Below are positions 6,619 through 14,249 of a stretch of 14,249 nucleotides of DNA, piece by piece. Below the pieces are notes generated by a model, which was not told the origin of the DNA, searched no databases, and saw only the letters and a list, made by a program, of their open reading frames with translations. The DNA lies in the NCBI GenBank assembly GCA_046758005.1, contig JBHHZJ010000087.1:1-14249 (forward strand), written 5' to 3'. The DNA comes from JBHHZJ01 sp046758005 (GTDB taxonomy: Bacteria; Pseudomonadota; Alphaproteobacteria; Kiloniellales; J153). Position 1 is the stretch's first letter; every line of letters starts with the position of its first letter. Made by a program: the position numbers and the translations under genes.

Positions 6619-8306
6619 CGCTTCGTCCTGCCGCTTCCCGCGAAGTCTTCGCCGCCCTCCGCACTTGCCCCCGGCGCCTCGGCCGCCGCGTCCATGGCGC
6701 CGATGATCGAGCCGGCCAGCGCGAAACCGGTCTCGACCAGCTCGGGAACGACGGTATGGGCGCCGAGCTTCTGCAGCTCTCGGGCATGCGCGTCGTCGCG
6801 CGCGCGGGCGTAAACCTTCAGGTTGGGGAAAATATAGCAGACCAGACCCACCAGTTGGGCCGCGGCCTTCGGATCGTCGATCGCCACGACGAGCGAGCGG
6901 GCGCGCTCGACGTGCAACGCGGCCAGGATCTCCGGCCGGGTGATGTCGCCGTAGTAGACCGGCAGGCCGCGCTGGCGCGCCTGCGCGATGCGGTGCGGGT
7001 CCATGTCGACGGCGACGAAGGGCACGCCCGCCGCCTCGAGGCGGGCGGCGACCGCGCCGCCGACCCGGCCGAAACCGGCGATGACGATGTGGTCGCGCAA
7101 CGCCTCGACGCCGGCCGCGGTCTCCTCGACGCCGACCGCTTCGGCGCGCTCCACACGCCGCGCCACCTCGGCGCCCAGGCGCGCGAGCAGCGGCGTGGCC
7201 ACCATGGACAGCCCGACCACGACCAGCAGCAGCTGCCCCTGCGCGCCCGGCACGACCCCGCCGGCCATGCCGGCGCCCAGCAGCACGAAGGCGAACTCGC
7301 CGCCCTGCGCCAGGAGGATGCCGAGATACAGCGCCTGCGCCCAGGCCACGCCGAACAGGCGCGCCAGGATCACCAGGATCGCCGCCTTGCCGACCAGCAA
7401 CGCCACGAGCAGAGCGGCGATGATCCAGCCCTGGCGCACGGCCAGTTCCAGGTCGATCGACATGCCGACGGTCACGAAGAACAGGCCGAGCAGCAGGCCG
7501 CGGAACGGCCGGATCACGGCGCCGACCTGATGGCGGTAATGGGTCTCGGCGAGCAGCATGCCGGCGAGGAAGGCGCCGAGCGCCATGGACAGGCCGGCCA
7601 GGCGCGTGAGCAGCCCCGCGCACAACACGATCAGGAGGGTGAATGCCGCGAAGATCTCCGGATCGCGGATCGCGGCGACCGGCCAGAACACGTGCCGCAG
7701 TACGATCCGCCCGACGCCGAGCAGCGCGATCACGGCGATCAGCATCTTGAGCGCCGCGATGCCGAGCGCGGACAGGGCCGTCGCCTCGCCTTGGCCGAGC
7801 GCGAGCACAGCCACCAGGAAGGGCGCGACGGCAAGGTCCTGGACCAGAAGCACCGCGAAGGCCGAGCGCCCGACACGGGTGGTGATCTGGCCGCGCTCGG
7901 ACAGAAGGCCCAGGACGATCGCCGTGGACGACAGCGATAGCCCGGCGCCGATCACCCCGGCGGCGAAGACGGTCTGGCCGGCCGCCACCGCCGCCGCCCC
8001 GATCGCGAGCCCGGTGAGGATCACCTGTGCGGCGCCGAGCCCGAAGACCGACCCACGCATCACCTTGATGCGCTCGAACGGCAGCTCCAGACCGACGGTG
8101 AACAAGAGAAAGACGACACCCAGCGCGGCGAGCGCCCGGGTCGTCTCGACGGCGGCGACGAGGCCGAGCCCGGTGGGGCCGACGACCGCGCCGGCGACCA
8201 GGTAGCCGAGAATCGACCCCAGGCGCAGACGCTGGAACAGCAGCACCCCGACGACCGCGGCCAGCAGGATGACGATGACTTCCAACAGGTAGCCGGCCTC
8301 GGGCAT
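6615..8306 (-). CDS. CPA2-family cation:proton antiporter (Kef type)
   Basis: A 563-residue protein of the monovalent cation:proton antiporter-2 family, which exchanges K+ or Na+ for H+ across the inner membrane. Residues 5-375 form about 12 hydrophobic segments. Conserved pieces include LGYLVAGAVVGPTG (34-47), FLLFTVGLEL (66-75), SLSSTAIVLGLLSERG (124-139), LLVQDLAVAPF (153-163) and AQGGEFAFVLLGA (333-345). A cytoplasmic TrkA-N/RCK domain follows with the nucleotide loop GFGRVG (411-416), DMDPHRI and YGDITRPEIL, typical of KefB/KefC gated by NAD(H) or glutathione. The C-tail is short. ATG at 8306 is chosen over GTG at 8318 because AGGTGGG sits at a workable distance upstream and the hydrophobic start fits the family. 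KefB, KefC or a plain CPA2 protein cannot be told apart here. It is followed by the ATGA-coupled DUF4345 gene. Confidence 0.9.
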   Translation of the reverse strand: MPEAGYLLEVIVILLAAVVGVLLFQRLRLGSILGYLVAGAVVGPTGLGLVAAVETTRALAALGVVFLLFTVGLELPFERIKVMRGSVFGLGAAQVILTGLAIGAAAVAAGQTVFAAGVIGAGLSLSSTAIVLGLLSERGQITTRVGRSAFAVLLVQDLAVAPFLVAVLALGQGEATALSALGIAALKMLIAVIALLGVGRIVLRHVFWPVAAIRDPEIFAAFTLLIVLCAGLLTRLAGLSMALGAFLAGMLLAETHYRHQVGAVIRPFRGLLLGLFFVTVGMSIDLELAVRQGWIIAALLVALLVGKAAILVILARLFGVAWAQALYLGILLAQGGEFAFVLLGAGMAGGVVPGAQGQLLLVVVGLSMVATPLLARLGAEVARRVERAEAVGVEETAAGVEALRDHIVIAGFGRVGGAVAARLEAAGVPFVAVDMDPHRIAQARQRGLPVYYGDITRPEILAALHVERARSLVVAIDDPKAAAQLVGLVCYIFPNLKVYARARDDAHARELQKLGAHTVVPELVETGFALAGSIIGAMDAAAEAPGASAEGGEDFAGSGRTKR

Positions 8307-8395
8307 CTCGTCGCCCACCTGGACGCGTTGAATTGAGAGATCGTCGCAAGGATCGTACCCCGGACGCGGGGCGGCGCGAAGCGCGCTCGATCACG

Positions 8396-8416
8396 CGCCG
8401 CCGAAACGCGGCGGCG
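8396..8416 (-). terminator. Terminator-like hairpin after the ABC permease
   Basis: An 8-bp GC stem (8396-8403 with 8409-8416) with a 5-nt loop AAACG lies 13 nt past the stop of the last ABC permease gene. There is no T run on the minus strand, so intrinsic termination is only possible. The remaining gap to the antiporter start (8307-8395) holds a TACGAT box (8357-8352, minus) without a clear -35 partner. Confidence 0.4.
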
Positions 8417-8429
8417 GACCGGCCGAGGC

Positions 8430-9260
8430 TCAGCCGCTCAGCGCGCCGGCGGTCAGGCCCGAGACGATGCGCCGCTGGAACACGAGCGCCAGAATGACCA
8501 CGGGCACGGTCACGATGACCGACGCCGCCATGATTCGGCCCCACGGCAGCTCGTACTGGCTGGCCCCGCTAATGAGCGCGATGGCGACCGGCACCGTGCG
8601 CGCGTCGTTGGTAAGCGTGAAGGTCAAGGCGAACAGGAACTCGTTCCAGGCGGCGATGAAGGCGAGCAGGCCGCTCGTTACCAAGGCGGGACGAAGCAGG
8701 GGCACGAAGATGTCCATCACGACCCGCCAGTGGGTGGCGCCGTCAATCAGCGCCGCCTCCTCGATCTCCGCCGGCAACTGGCGCATGAAGGTGGTCAGCA
8801 CCCAGGTCGTGAACGGCAGGGTGAAGATCATGTAGGCGATGGTCAGGCCGAACCAGTCGTTGTACAGGCCGAGCGCGCTCAAGACCTCGAACAGGCCGGA
8901 CAGCACCGCCACCTGCGGGAACATGGACACGCCCAGGATGACGTAAAGCAGCACGATTCGACCGCCGAACTCGATCTGCGCCAGAGCGTACGCGGCCAAG
9001 ACCGCCGCCCCCAGGGCCAGCGCCACGGTCCCCACCGCGACCATGACCGAGTTGAGGATATTGCGCCCGAACGGCTGCTCGGCGAAGACGGCGACGTAGT
9101 TCTCCCGGCTCGGCGCGGCCGGCAGGTAATCGACCGTGAACAGCGCCGAGCCCGTCTCGAGCGAGGTCACCACGGCCCAGTACACCGGCGCCAAGGTGAA
9201 CGCCAGGATCGCCAGCACCGCGAGCGCGAACCCGATCCTGCGCACTGGCCGGGCGGTCAT
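8430..9260 (-). CDS. Carbohydrate ABC transporter permease (MalG type)
   Basis: A 276-residue inner-membrane permease of the CUT1 sugar importer group. The first helix is at residues 8-31 and the whole protein has about six. The cytoplasmic EAA loop that docks with the ATPase is present as EEAALIDGATHWRVVMDIFVPLLRP (167-191). AWNEFLFALTFT (204-215) is a MalG-group signature. The protein ends RRIVSGLTAGALSG; the GLTAGAxxG ending is common in MalG proteins. Its ATG overlaps the stop of the upstream permease by 4 nt (ATGA). It is the last gene of the transporter operon: no ATP-binding subunit follows, since the next gene is the Kef-type antiporter. The substrate is not set by the permease sequence alone. 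Confidence 0.92.
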   Translation of the reverse strand: MTARPVRRIGFALAVLAILAFTLAPVYWAVVTSLETGSALFTVDYLPAAPSRENYVAVFAEQPFGRNILNSVMVAVGTVALALGAAVLAAYALAQIEFGGRIVLLYVILGVSMFPQVAVLSGLFEVLSALGLYNDWFGLTIAYMIFTLPFTTWVLTTFMRQLPAEIEEAALIDGATHWRVVMDIFVPLLRPALVTSGLLAFIAAWNEFLFALTFTLTNDARTVPVAIALISGASQYELPWGRIMAASVIVTVPVVILALVFQRRIVSGLTAGALSG

Positions 9261-10158
9261 CGCCGCACCACCCGGTCCGGGCGCAGTCCGGCCGCGTAGG
9301 CCACGGTGAAGAGCCCGACGATTGCGAAGATCATCACCGACACGGCGGAGCCGTAGCCGACGTCCTGGAAGTCGATCATCTGCTGGCGCGCGTAGACCGA
9401 GATGCTTGCGGTCGCCCGGCTGTTGCTGGTCATCACGTAGATCAGGTCGAAGACGCGCAGCGCGTCGAGCGTGCGGAAGATGAGCGCGATGCCGATGGCC
9501 GGCAGCAGGAGCGGCAGCGTGATCGTGCGAAAGCGCGTGACCGGCCCCGCCCCGTCCACCTTCGCCGCCTCTTGCAGCTCGGCGGGGATGGTCTGCAGGC
9601 CGGCGAGCAACAGCAGGGCCATGAACGGCGTCGCCTTCCACACGTCGGTGACGATGACCGCGGCCATGGCGGTCACGTCGTCGGCCAGCCAGGCGACCGG
9701 CCGTTCGATCAGCCCCAGGCGCAGCAGCAGGTCGTTAATCACGCCGTAGACGTCGTGGTACATCCAGCGCCACATCTGGGCGCAGACGACGGTGGGGATC
9801 GCCCAGGGAACGAGCACCGCGGCGCGCAGCGGCCCGCGGCCGCGGAAGCGGGCGTCGAGCACCAAGGCGAAGGCGAGCCCGAGGACGAGCTGCAGGGACA
9901 CCGATCCGAGCGTGAACACGACCGTGTTCCACACCGCCCGCCACCAGTCGGGATCCGTCAGCGCGAAACCGAAGTTCGACAAACCGATCCACCCCGCTGC
10001 ATCGAGGTCGGACAGCCTGGCGTCGGTAAAGGCGAAAGCGACGGTGCGCGCCAAGGGGTAGCCGGCCACGCCGACGAGCAGGGCGAGCGCGGGCAGCAGG
10101 AACAGCCACGCGGCGCGCACGCGCCTGTTGTGCAGCGGCGGCCGCTCGCGCGAGGGGC

Positions 10159-10165
<7 letters not shown>
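9257..10165 (-). CDS. Carbohydrate ABC transporter permease (MalF type)
   Basis: A 302-residue partner permease with six predicted helices, the first at residues 17-43, and a short basic cytoplasmic N-terminus. The EAA loop reads ELQEAAKVDGAGPVTRFRTITLPLLLP (196-222), matching EAA---G---------I-LP. VPWAIPTVVCAQMWRWMYHDVYGVIN (119-144) is characteristic of MalF-like sugar permeases such as those of trehalose/maltose (Thu) systems. The ATG at 10165 overlaps the binding-protein stop by 7 nt (ATGGTGA) and has no clear ribosome site of its own, which fits translational coupling. The large periplasmic insert of E. coli MalF is absent, as is normal for this size class. Confidence 0.92.
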
Positions 10166-11481
<1,316 letters not shown>

Positions 11482-11503
11482 GACCCTTCGTGCGCTTGTT
11501 CGT

Positions 11504-11614
11504 GACGGCCGTTCGTGGGCCGCCGCCGACCGGCCTCGTGGAAGCCGGTTTTCCCGATCGTTTCGGCGCGCGTCAAGGACGGAAGCGCGAACCGAACTCA
11601 CGGACGGCCGTTCG
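11504..11614. repeat. Two direct copies of GACGGCCGTTCG
   Basis: The 12-mer GACGGCCGTTCG occurs at 11504-11515 and again at 11603-11614, 99 bp apart, both inside the 261-bp divergent intergenic region. Each copy contains the 8-bp palindrome ACGGCCGT, the form expected of a dimeric repressor or activator site. Near the first copy TTCGTG occurs three times (11487, 11499, 11512). The copies could be operators for the divergent genes; no regulator gene is visible in the window. Confidence 0.45.
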
Positions 11615-11620
11615 ACGCGC

Positions 11621-11658
11621 TTGATTTTGCCTCGCCCCTGCCCCCTATAGTGAATCAA
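11621..11658 (+). promoter_or_regulatory. Promoter-like box framed by an inverted repeat
   Basis: TTGATT (11621-11626) and TATAGT (11646-11651) form a sigma-70-like pair, though with a long 19-nt spacer, about 90 nt before the dehydrogenase ATG. TTGATT is also the left half of an inverted repeat whose right half AATCAA lies at 11653-11658. With flanks the halves read CGYTTGATT and AATCAARCG, with centres 32 bp apart (three helical turns). A dimeric regulator bound here would cover the -10 box. An 8-bp palindrome CGATATCG follows at 11660-11667. Confidence 0.4.
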
Positions 11659-11742
11659 ACGATATCGCGGGGCACCTGTGCGCCGCCGGCGCCGGCCGCC
11701 GGGCGCAACGGAGGGAACTCGCCAAACCGCAGGGGGAGGACC

Positions 11743-13044
11743 ATGCGCACCTACATCAAACGGGCCGCTGCGACGGGCCCGGACGGCGGGGCTGGCGAAC
11801 GCGCCGCGCAGGTCGAGGAGACCGTCCGGCGCATGCTCGCCGACATCGCCGAGAACCGGGACGAGGCGGTCCGGCGCTACGCGCGCGAGCTCGACAAGTG
11901 GGAGTCGGCCGAGTTCCGGGTCTCCGACGACGCCGTCCGGCGCGTCGTCCGGGACATGCCGGAGACCTTCAAGGAGGACTTCGACTACTGCAAGCGGCGG
12001 GTGCAGAACTTCGCGCGCCGGCAGCTCGAGAGCCTGCGCGAGTTCGAGGTCGAGACCGAGCCCGGCATCCGCCTCGGCCAGAAGCACATCCCGGTCGCGA
12101 CGGTCGGCTGCTACATCCCGGGCGGCAAGTACCCGCTCGTGGCCGCCGCGATCATGAGCGTGGGCACGGCGCGCGTGGCCGGCGTCGAGCATGTCCTCGG
12201 CTGCGCCCCGCCGCGCGATGCCAGGGGCATCTACCCGCACACGCTCTACGCCCTGCACGCCGCCGGCGCCGACGAGATCTACACGCTCGGCGGCGTCCAG
12301 GCCATGGCGGCCATGGCCTACGGCTGCGTCGGCGCGCGGGCGGTGGACCTGATCACCGGGCCCGGCAACCCCTACGTGGCGGAGGCCAAGCGCCAGCTCT
12401 TCGGCGTCGTCGGCATCGACCTCCTGGCCGGGCCGACCGAGATCCTGGTCATCGCCGACGACAGCGCGGACCCGGCGCTGGTGGCCACCGACCTGCTCGG
12501 CCAGGCCGAGCACGGCCCGGACAGCCCGGCGTGGCTGGTGACGACCTCGCGCGAGCTGGGACAGGCGGTCCTCGCCGAGGTCGAGACGCAGCTCGAGACG
12601 CTGCCGACCGCGCCGATCGCGCGCGTGGCTTGGCGCGACCACGGCGAGATCGTGGTCGTCGCCGACGACGACCAGGCGATCGCGGTGAGCGACGAGTATG
12701 CGCCCGAGCACCTGGAGGTGATGACGGCGCGCGACGACTATTACCTGGAGCGGCTCAGGAACTACGGCAGCCTGTTCCTCGGCGAGGAGAGCACGGTGGC
12801 CTACGGCGACAAGGGCGTAGGCACCAACCACACCCTGCCGACCGCGCGCGCGGCGCGCTACACCGGCGGCCTGTGGGTCGGCAAATTCATCAAGACCGTG
12901 ACCTACCAGCGACTGACCAAGGACGCCAGCCGGCGCATCGCGCCGGTGATGAGCCGGCAATGCGAGGTCGAGGGCATGCTGGCCCACCAGATCACGGCGG
13001 ACGTGCGCTACGACCGCTACGCCCCGCGCAACGAGCCGGCCTGA
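11743..13044 (+). CDS. Histidinol dehydrogenase-family zinc dehydrogenase, HpsN-like
   Basis: A 433-residue zinc-dependent alcohol-to-acid dehydrogenase of the HisD fold. Catalytic residues are complete: Glu322-His323 (YAPEHLEVM) as general base pair, and zinc ligands Gln254 and His257 (GQAEHG), Asp356 (YGDKG) and His415 (EGMLAHQ). The body, notably YIPGGKYPLVAAAIMSVGTARVAGVEH, IDLLAGPTEILVIAD and YGSLFLGEESTVAYGDKGVGTNH, is closer to HpsN than to biosynthetic HisD. HpsN of Ruegeria pomeroyi oxidises dihydroxypropanesulfonate to sulfolactate with NAD+. No other his or hps gene is present; instead the gene is divergent from a sugar ABC importer, so the real substrate could be another polyol. 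ATG at 11743 follows AGGGGGAGGA. A common database label would be hisD; a histidine biosynthetic role is unlikely. Confidence 0.88.
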   Translation: MRTYIKRAAATGPDGGAGERAAQVEETVRRMLADIAENRDEAVRRYARELDKWESAEFRVSDDAVRRVVRDMPETFKEDFDYCKRRVQNFARRQLESLREFEVETEPGIRLGQKHIPVATVGCYIPGGKYPLVAAAIMSVGTARVAGVEHVLGCAPPRDARGIYPHTLYALHAAGADEIYTLGGVQAMAAMAYGCVGARAVDLITGPGNPYVAEAKRQLFGVVGIDLLAGPTEILVIADDSADPALVATDLLGQAEHGPDSPAWLVTTSRELGQAVLAEVETQLETLPTAPIARVAWRDHGEIVVVADDDQAIAVSDEYAPEHLEVMTARDDYYLERLRNYGSLFLGEESTVAYGDKGVGTNHTLPTARAARYTGGLWVGKFIKTVTYQRLTKDASRRIAPVMSRQCEVEGMLAHQITADVRYDRYAPRNEPA

Positions 13045-13078
13045 CGCCGAGGCGTGGTAGGCGCGCGCTGCGGCGTCA
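13042..13078. terminator. Inverted repeat containing both convergent stop codons
   Basis: TGACGCCG (13042-13049) is exactly inverted at 13071-13078 (CGGCGTCA). The outer three bases on each side are the TGA stop codons of the dehydrogenase and the TPR gene. The 8-bp stem encloses 21 nt that include a smaller ACGCC/GGCGT hairpin. Without T runs it is a possible bidirectional transcript end rather than a standard terminator. Confidence 0.35.
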
Positions 13079-14249
13079 CGGCAGCGGCGGCGGGATATCC
13101 GGCGAGCGCACGCCGAGGCGTTGCAGGCCCAGGTCGCGCGCCGTCGTGAAATCGTCGACCGCGCGCGCCTTCTCCCCTTGCGCCTCGTAGGTGAAGCCGC
13201 GGTTGTAATAGGCGCGGGCGAAACTGGGTTTGTTGTGGATCGCGGCGTCGTAGTCGGCGATGGCTTTGTCGTAGGCGCCTTTGTAGTGATAGGCGTTGGC
13301 GCGGTTGAAATACACGTCGGCCAGGTGCTCCAGGGTCAGGTCGCCGGACTCGATGGCGCCCGTGTACGACTCGATCGCCAGATCGAGGTCGTCGATCCGG
13401 GCCGCGGCGTATCCTTTCTTGTACGCCTGGTACCCGCGGGTCGGCCCGGCGCGGGCGAGTTTGGGCGCCGCCGTGGCGGGCGCGGAGGAAGGCGCTCGTG
13501 CTCCCGCCCGCGCCTCAGCCTCGGCGGCGGCGTCCTGGCCACCGGACTCCCTCAGGCGGGCGATCACTCCCTCCAGGTCGAAGCCAGGCCCGGTTTTTTT
13601 CGCCGCCGCCGGCGGAGCGGCGGCCGGCGGGTGTTTCGCCGCAGGGCCCTGCGCGGCCGACGGCGCCTTTGGTGGCGCGGGCGCGGACGGCGCACCGGCG
13701 TGGTTCGGCTCCTTGGCCTGCCGCGCGTGAATCTCGGCCGTCTCCGGCGCCGCCGGGCCGGGCGCGGTGGCTGCACCGCTGTCGGGGGGCTCCGCAGCGG
13801 CGTCGGGTTCGCGCTGTGCGGACACCGCATCGGTTTCCTTGGCCGTGTCGCTCTCCGGCTCCTCGCGCGCCGCCGTGATCGGAGACGCCGCGGCGGCGGG
13901 CAGGTTCGCGCTCGCGTCGAGCCCGGTTTGCCCGGACGCGGCCCCGGCCGACGCGGATTCGGGCGGTACGACGAGCGGCGGGGCCGCGGGTTCGGCGGCT
14001 TCACCGGCCGTATCCGCGGCCGCGACCGGCTCGGACGCCGCCGCCTTTGGGACCGGTCCGCGGGCGACCGTCGCCTCCGGCGCCACGGCCTCGGGGGCCG
14101 GGGCCGCGGCCTGCGGCGGAACCTCCTCTTCCGCGGACGGCGCGGTCTCGGGGGTCGGGGCAGCGGCCTGCGGCGGAACCTCCTCTTCCGGGGCCGGCGC
14201 GGTCTCGGGGGTCGGGGCAGCGGCCTGCGGCGGAACCTCCTCTTCCGGG
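13076..14249 (-). CDS. TPR-repeat protein with Pro/Ala/Glu-rich region (5' end missing)
   Basis: The frame is open from the stop at 13076 to the right edge, giving about 390 visible residues; the start lies outside the window. A GTG at 14086 is an internal valine in the same open frame, so it is not taken as the start. The last 118 residues (about 13079-13432) form three tetratricopeptide repeats: YQAYKKGYAAARIDDLDLAI..., ADVYFNRANAYHYKGAYDKAI..., and ARAYYNRGFTYEAQGEKARAV..., a protein-protein binding scaffold. Before it runs a long disordered stretch rich in Ala, Pro and Glu, with a tandem repeat at its visible N-terminal end. One less simple segment, FDLEGVIARLRESGG, may be a short helix. 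Location and partners are unknown; alphaproteobacteria often carry such TPR proteins with an N-terminal signal or membrane anchor, which would be outside this window. Confidence 0.8.
   Translation of the reverse strand, partial: PEEEVPPQAAAPTPETAPAPEEEVPPQAAAPTPETAPSAEEEVPPQAAAPAPEAVAPEATVARGPVPKAAASEPVAAADTAGEAAEPAAPPLVVPPESASAGAASGQTGLDASANLPAAAASPITAAREEPESDTAKETDAVSAQREPDAAAEPPDSGAATAPGPAAPETAEIHARQAKEPNHAGAPSAPAPPKAPSAAQGPAAKHPPAAAPPAAAKKTGPGFDLEGVIARLRESGGQDAAAEAEARAGARAPSSAPATAAPKLARAGPTRGYQAYKKGYAAARIDDLDLAIESYTGAIESGDLTLEHLADVYFNRANAYHYKGAYDKAIADYDAAIHNKPSFARAYYNRGFTYEAQGEKARAVDDFTTARDLGLQRLGVRSPDIPPPLP
14090..14249. repeat. 57-bp tandem repeat inside the TPR gene
   Basis: About 2.8 copies of a 57-bp unit run to the window edge; the recognisable block GCGGCCTGCGGCGG begins at 14106, 14163 and 14220. 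Copies differ by only a few bases (for example GCGGAC versus GGGGCC). On the minus strand each copy encodes 19 residues, EEEVPPQAAAP followed by TPETAPAP or a close variant, so the repeat is in frame and changes in copy number would not break the gene. Confidence 0.9.

Noticed and set aside
6125..6787. A 220-residue minus-strand frame across the antiporter end and the DUF4345 gene
   Set aside because: Strongly Arg/Pro-rich, no motif, and it overlaps an ATGA-coupled membrane protein gene; only its stop codon touches the small Cys/His gene.
11571..11576. TTGACG on the minus strand as a -35 box for the binding-protein operon
   Set aside because: No acceptable -10 box lies 16-18 nt downstream, so it was not listed as a promoter.
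11743..13044. Biosynthetic histidinol dehydrogenase (hisD)
   Set aside because: The catalytic residues are shared, but the surrounding sequence matches HpsN-type paralogues and no other his gene is nearby.
14090..14249. Regular repeats that could suggest a CRISPR array
   Set aside because: The units are contiguous with no unique spacers and are in frame with a coding sequence.

Overview
The window is very GC-rich and densely coded, with short gaps, frequent 4-17 nt gene overlaps and several GTG starts. Gene content (Tdh-Kbl threonine pathway, MalEFG-type sugar ABC transporter, an HpsN-like member of the histidinol dehydrogenase family, Kef-type antiporter, RssA-type patatin, DUF4345 protein) suggests a proteobacterium, most likely an alphaproteobacterium. 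This is inference from composition and gene style; no rRNA or tRNA is present to prove it.

Layout: (1) 1-60 holds a long hairpin. (2) 61-2464, minus strand: a gamma-glutamyltransferase-superfamily hydrolase (ggt-like) followed by an overlapping L-aspartate dehydrogenase (nadX). (3) 2623-3606, plus: an RssA-type patatin-like hydrolase, divergent from ggt-like and convergent with the next operon. (4) 3641-5870, minus: kbl-tdh, which turns threonine into glycine and acetyl-CoA. (5) 5979-6125, minus: a 48-residue gene with a near-perfect Shine-Dalgarno and a Cys/His pattern suggesting a tiny metal-binding protein. (6) 6232-8306, minus: a CPA2/Kef cation:proton antiporter coupled by ATGA to a four-helix DUF4345 membrane protein. 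(7) 8430-11481, minus: a sugar ABC importer (binding protein, two permeases) joined by 4-7 nt overlaps, with no ATPase gene. (8) 11482-11742: a divergent control region with a repeated 12-mer and an inverted repeat around a promoter-like box. (9) 11743-13044, plus: a zinc dehydrogenase of the HisD/HpsN type. (10) 13076 to the right edge, minus: the 3' part of a Pro/Ala/Glu-rich TPR protein with a 57-bp tandem repeat.

The theme is uptake and oxidation of small organic compounds: amino-acid nitrogen release (Ntn hydrolase plus aspartate dehydrogenase, threonine to glycine) and a divergent transporter/dehydrogenase pair that may import and oxidise a sugar- or polyol-like substrate. The points most worth follow-up are the small Cys/His protein, the transporter/HpsN-like pair with its unusual intergenic region, and the ggt-like enzyme, which keeps the catalytic threonine but has lost the residues that bind a gamma-glutamyl group. 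No CRISPR array, insertion sequence, phage gene or defence system was seen.
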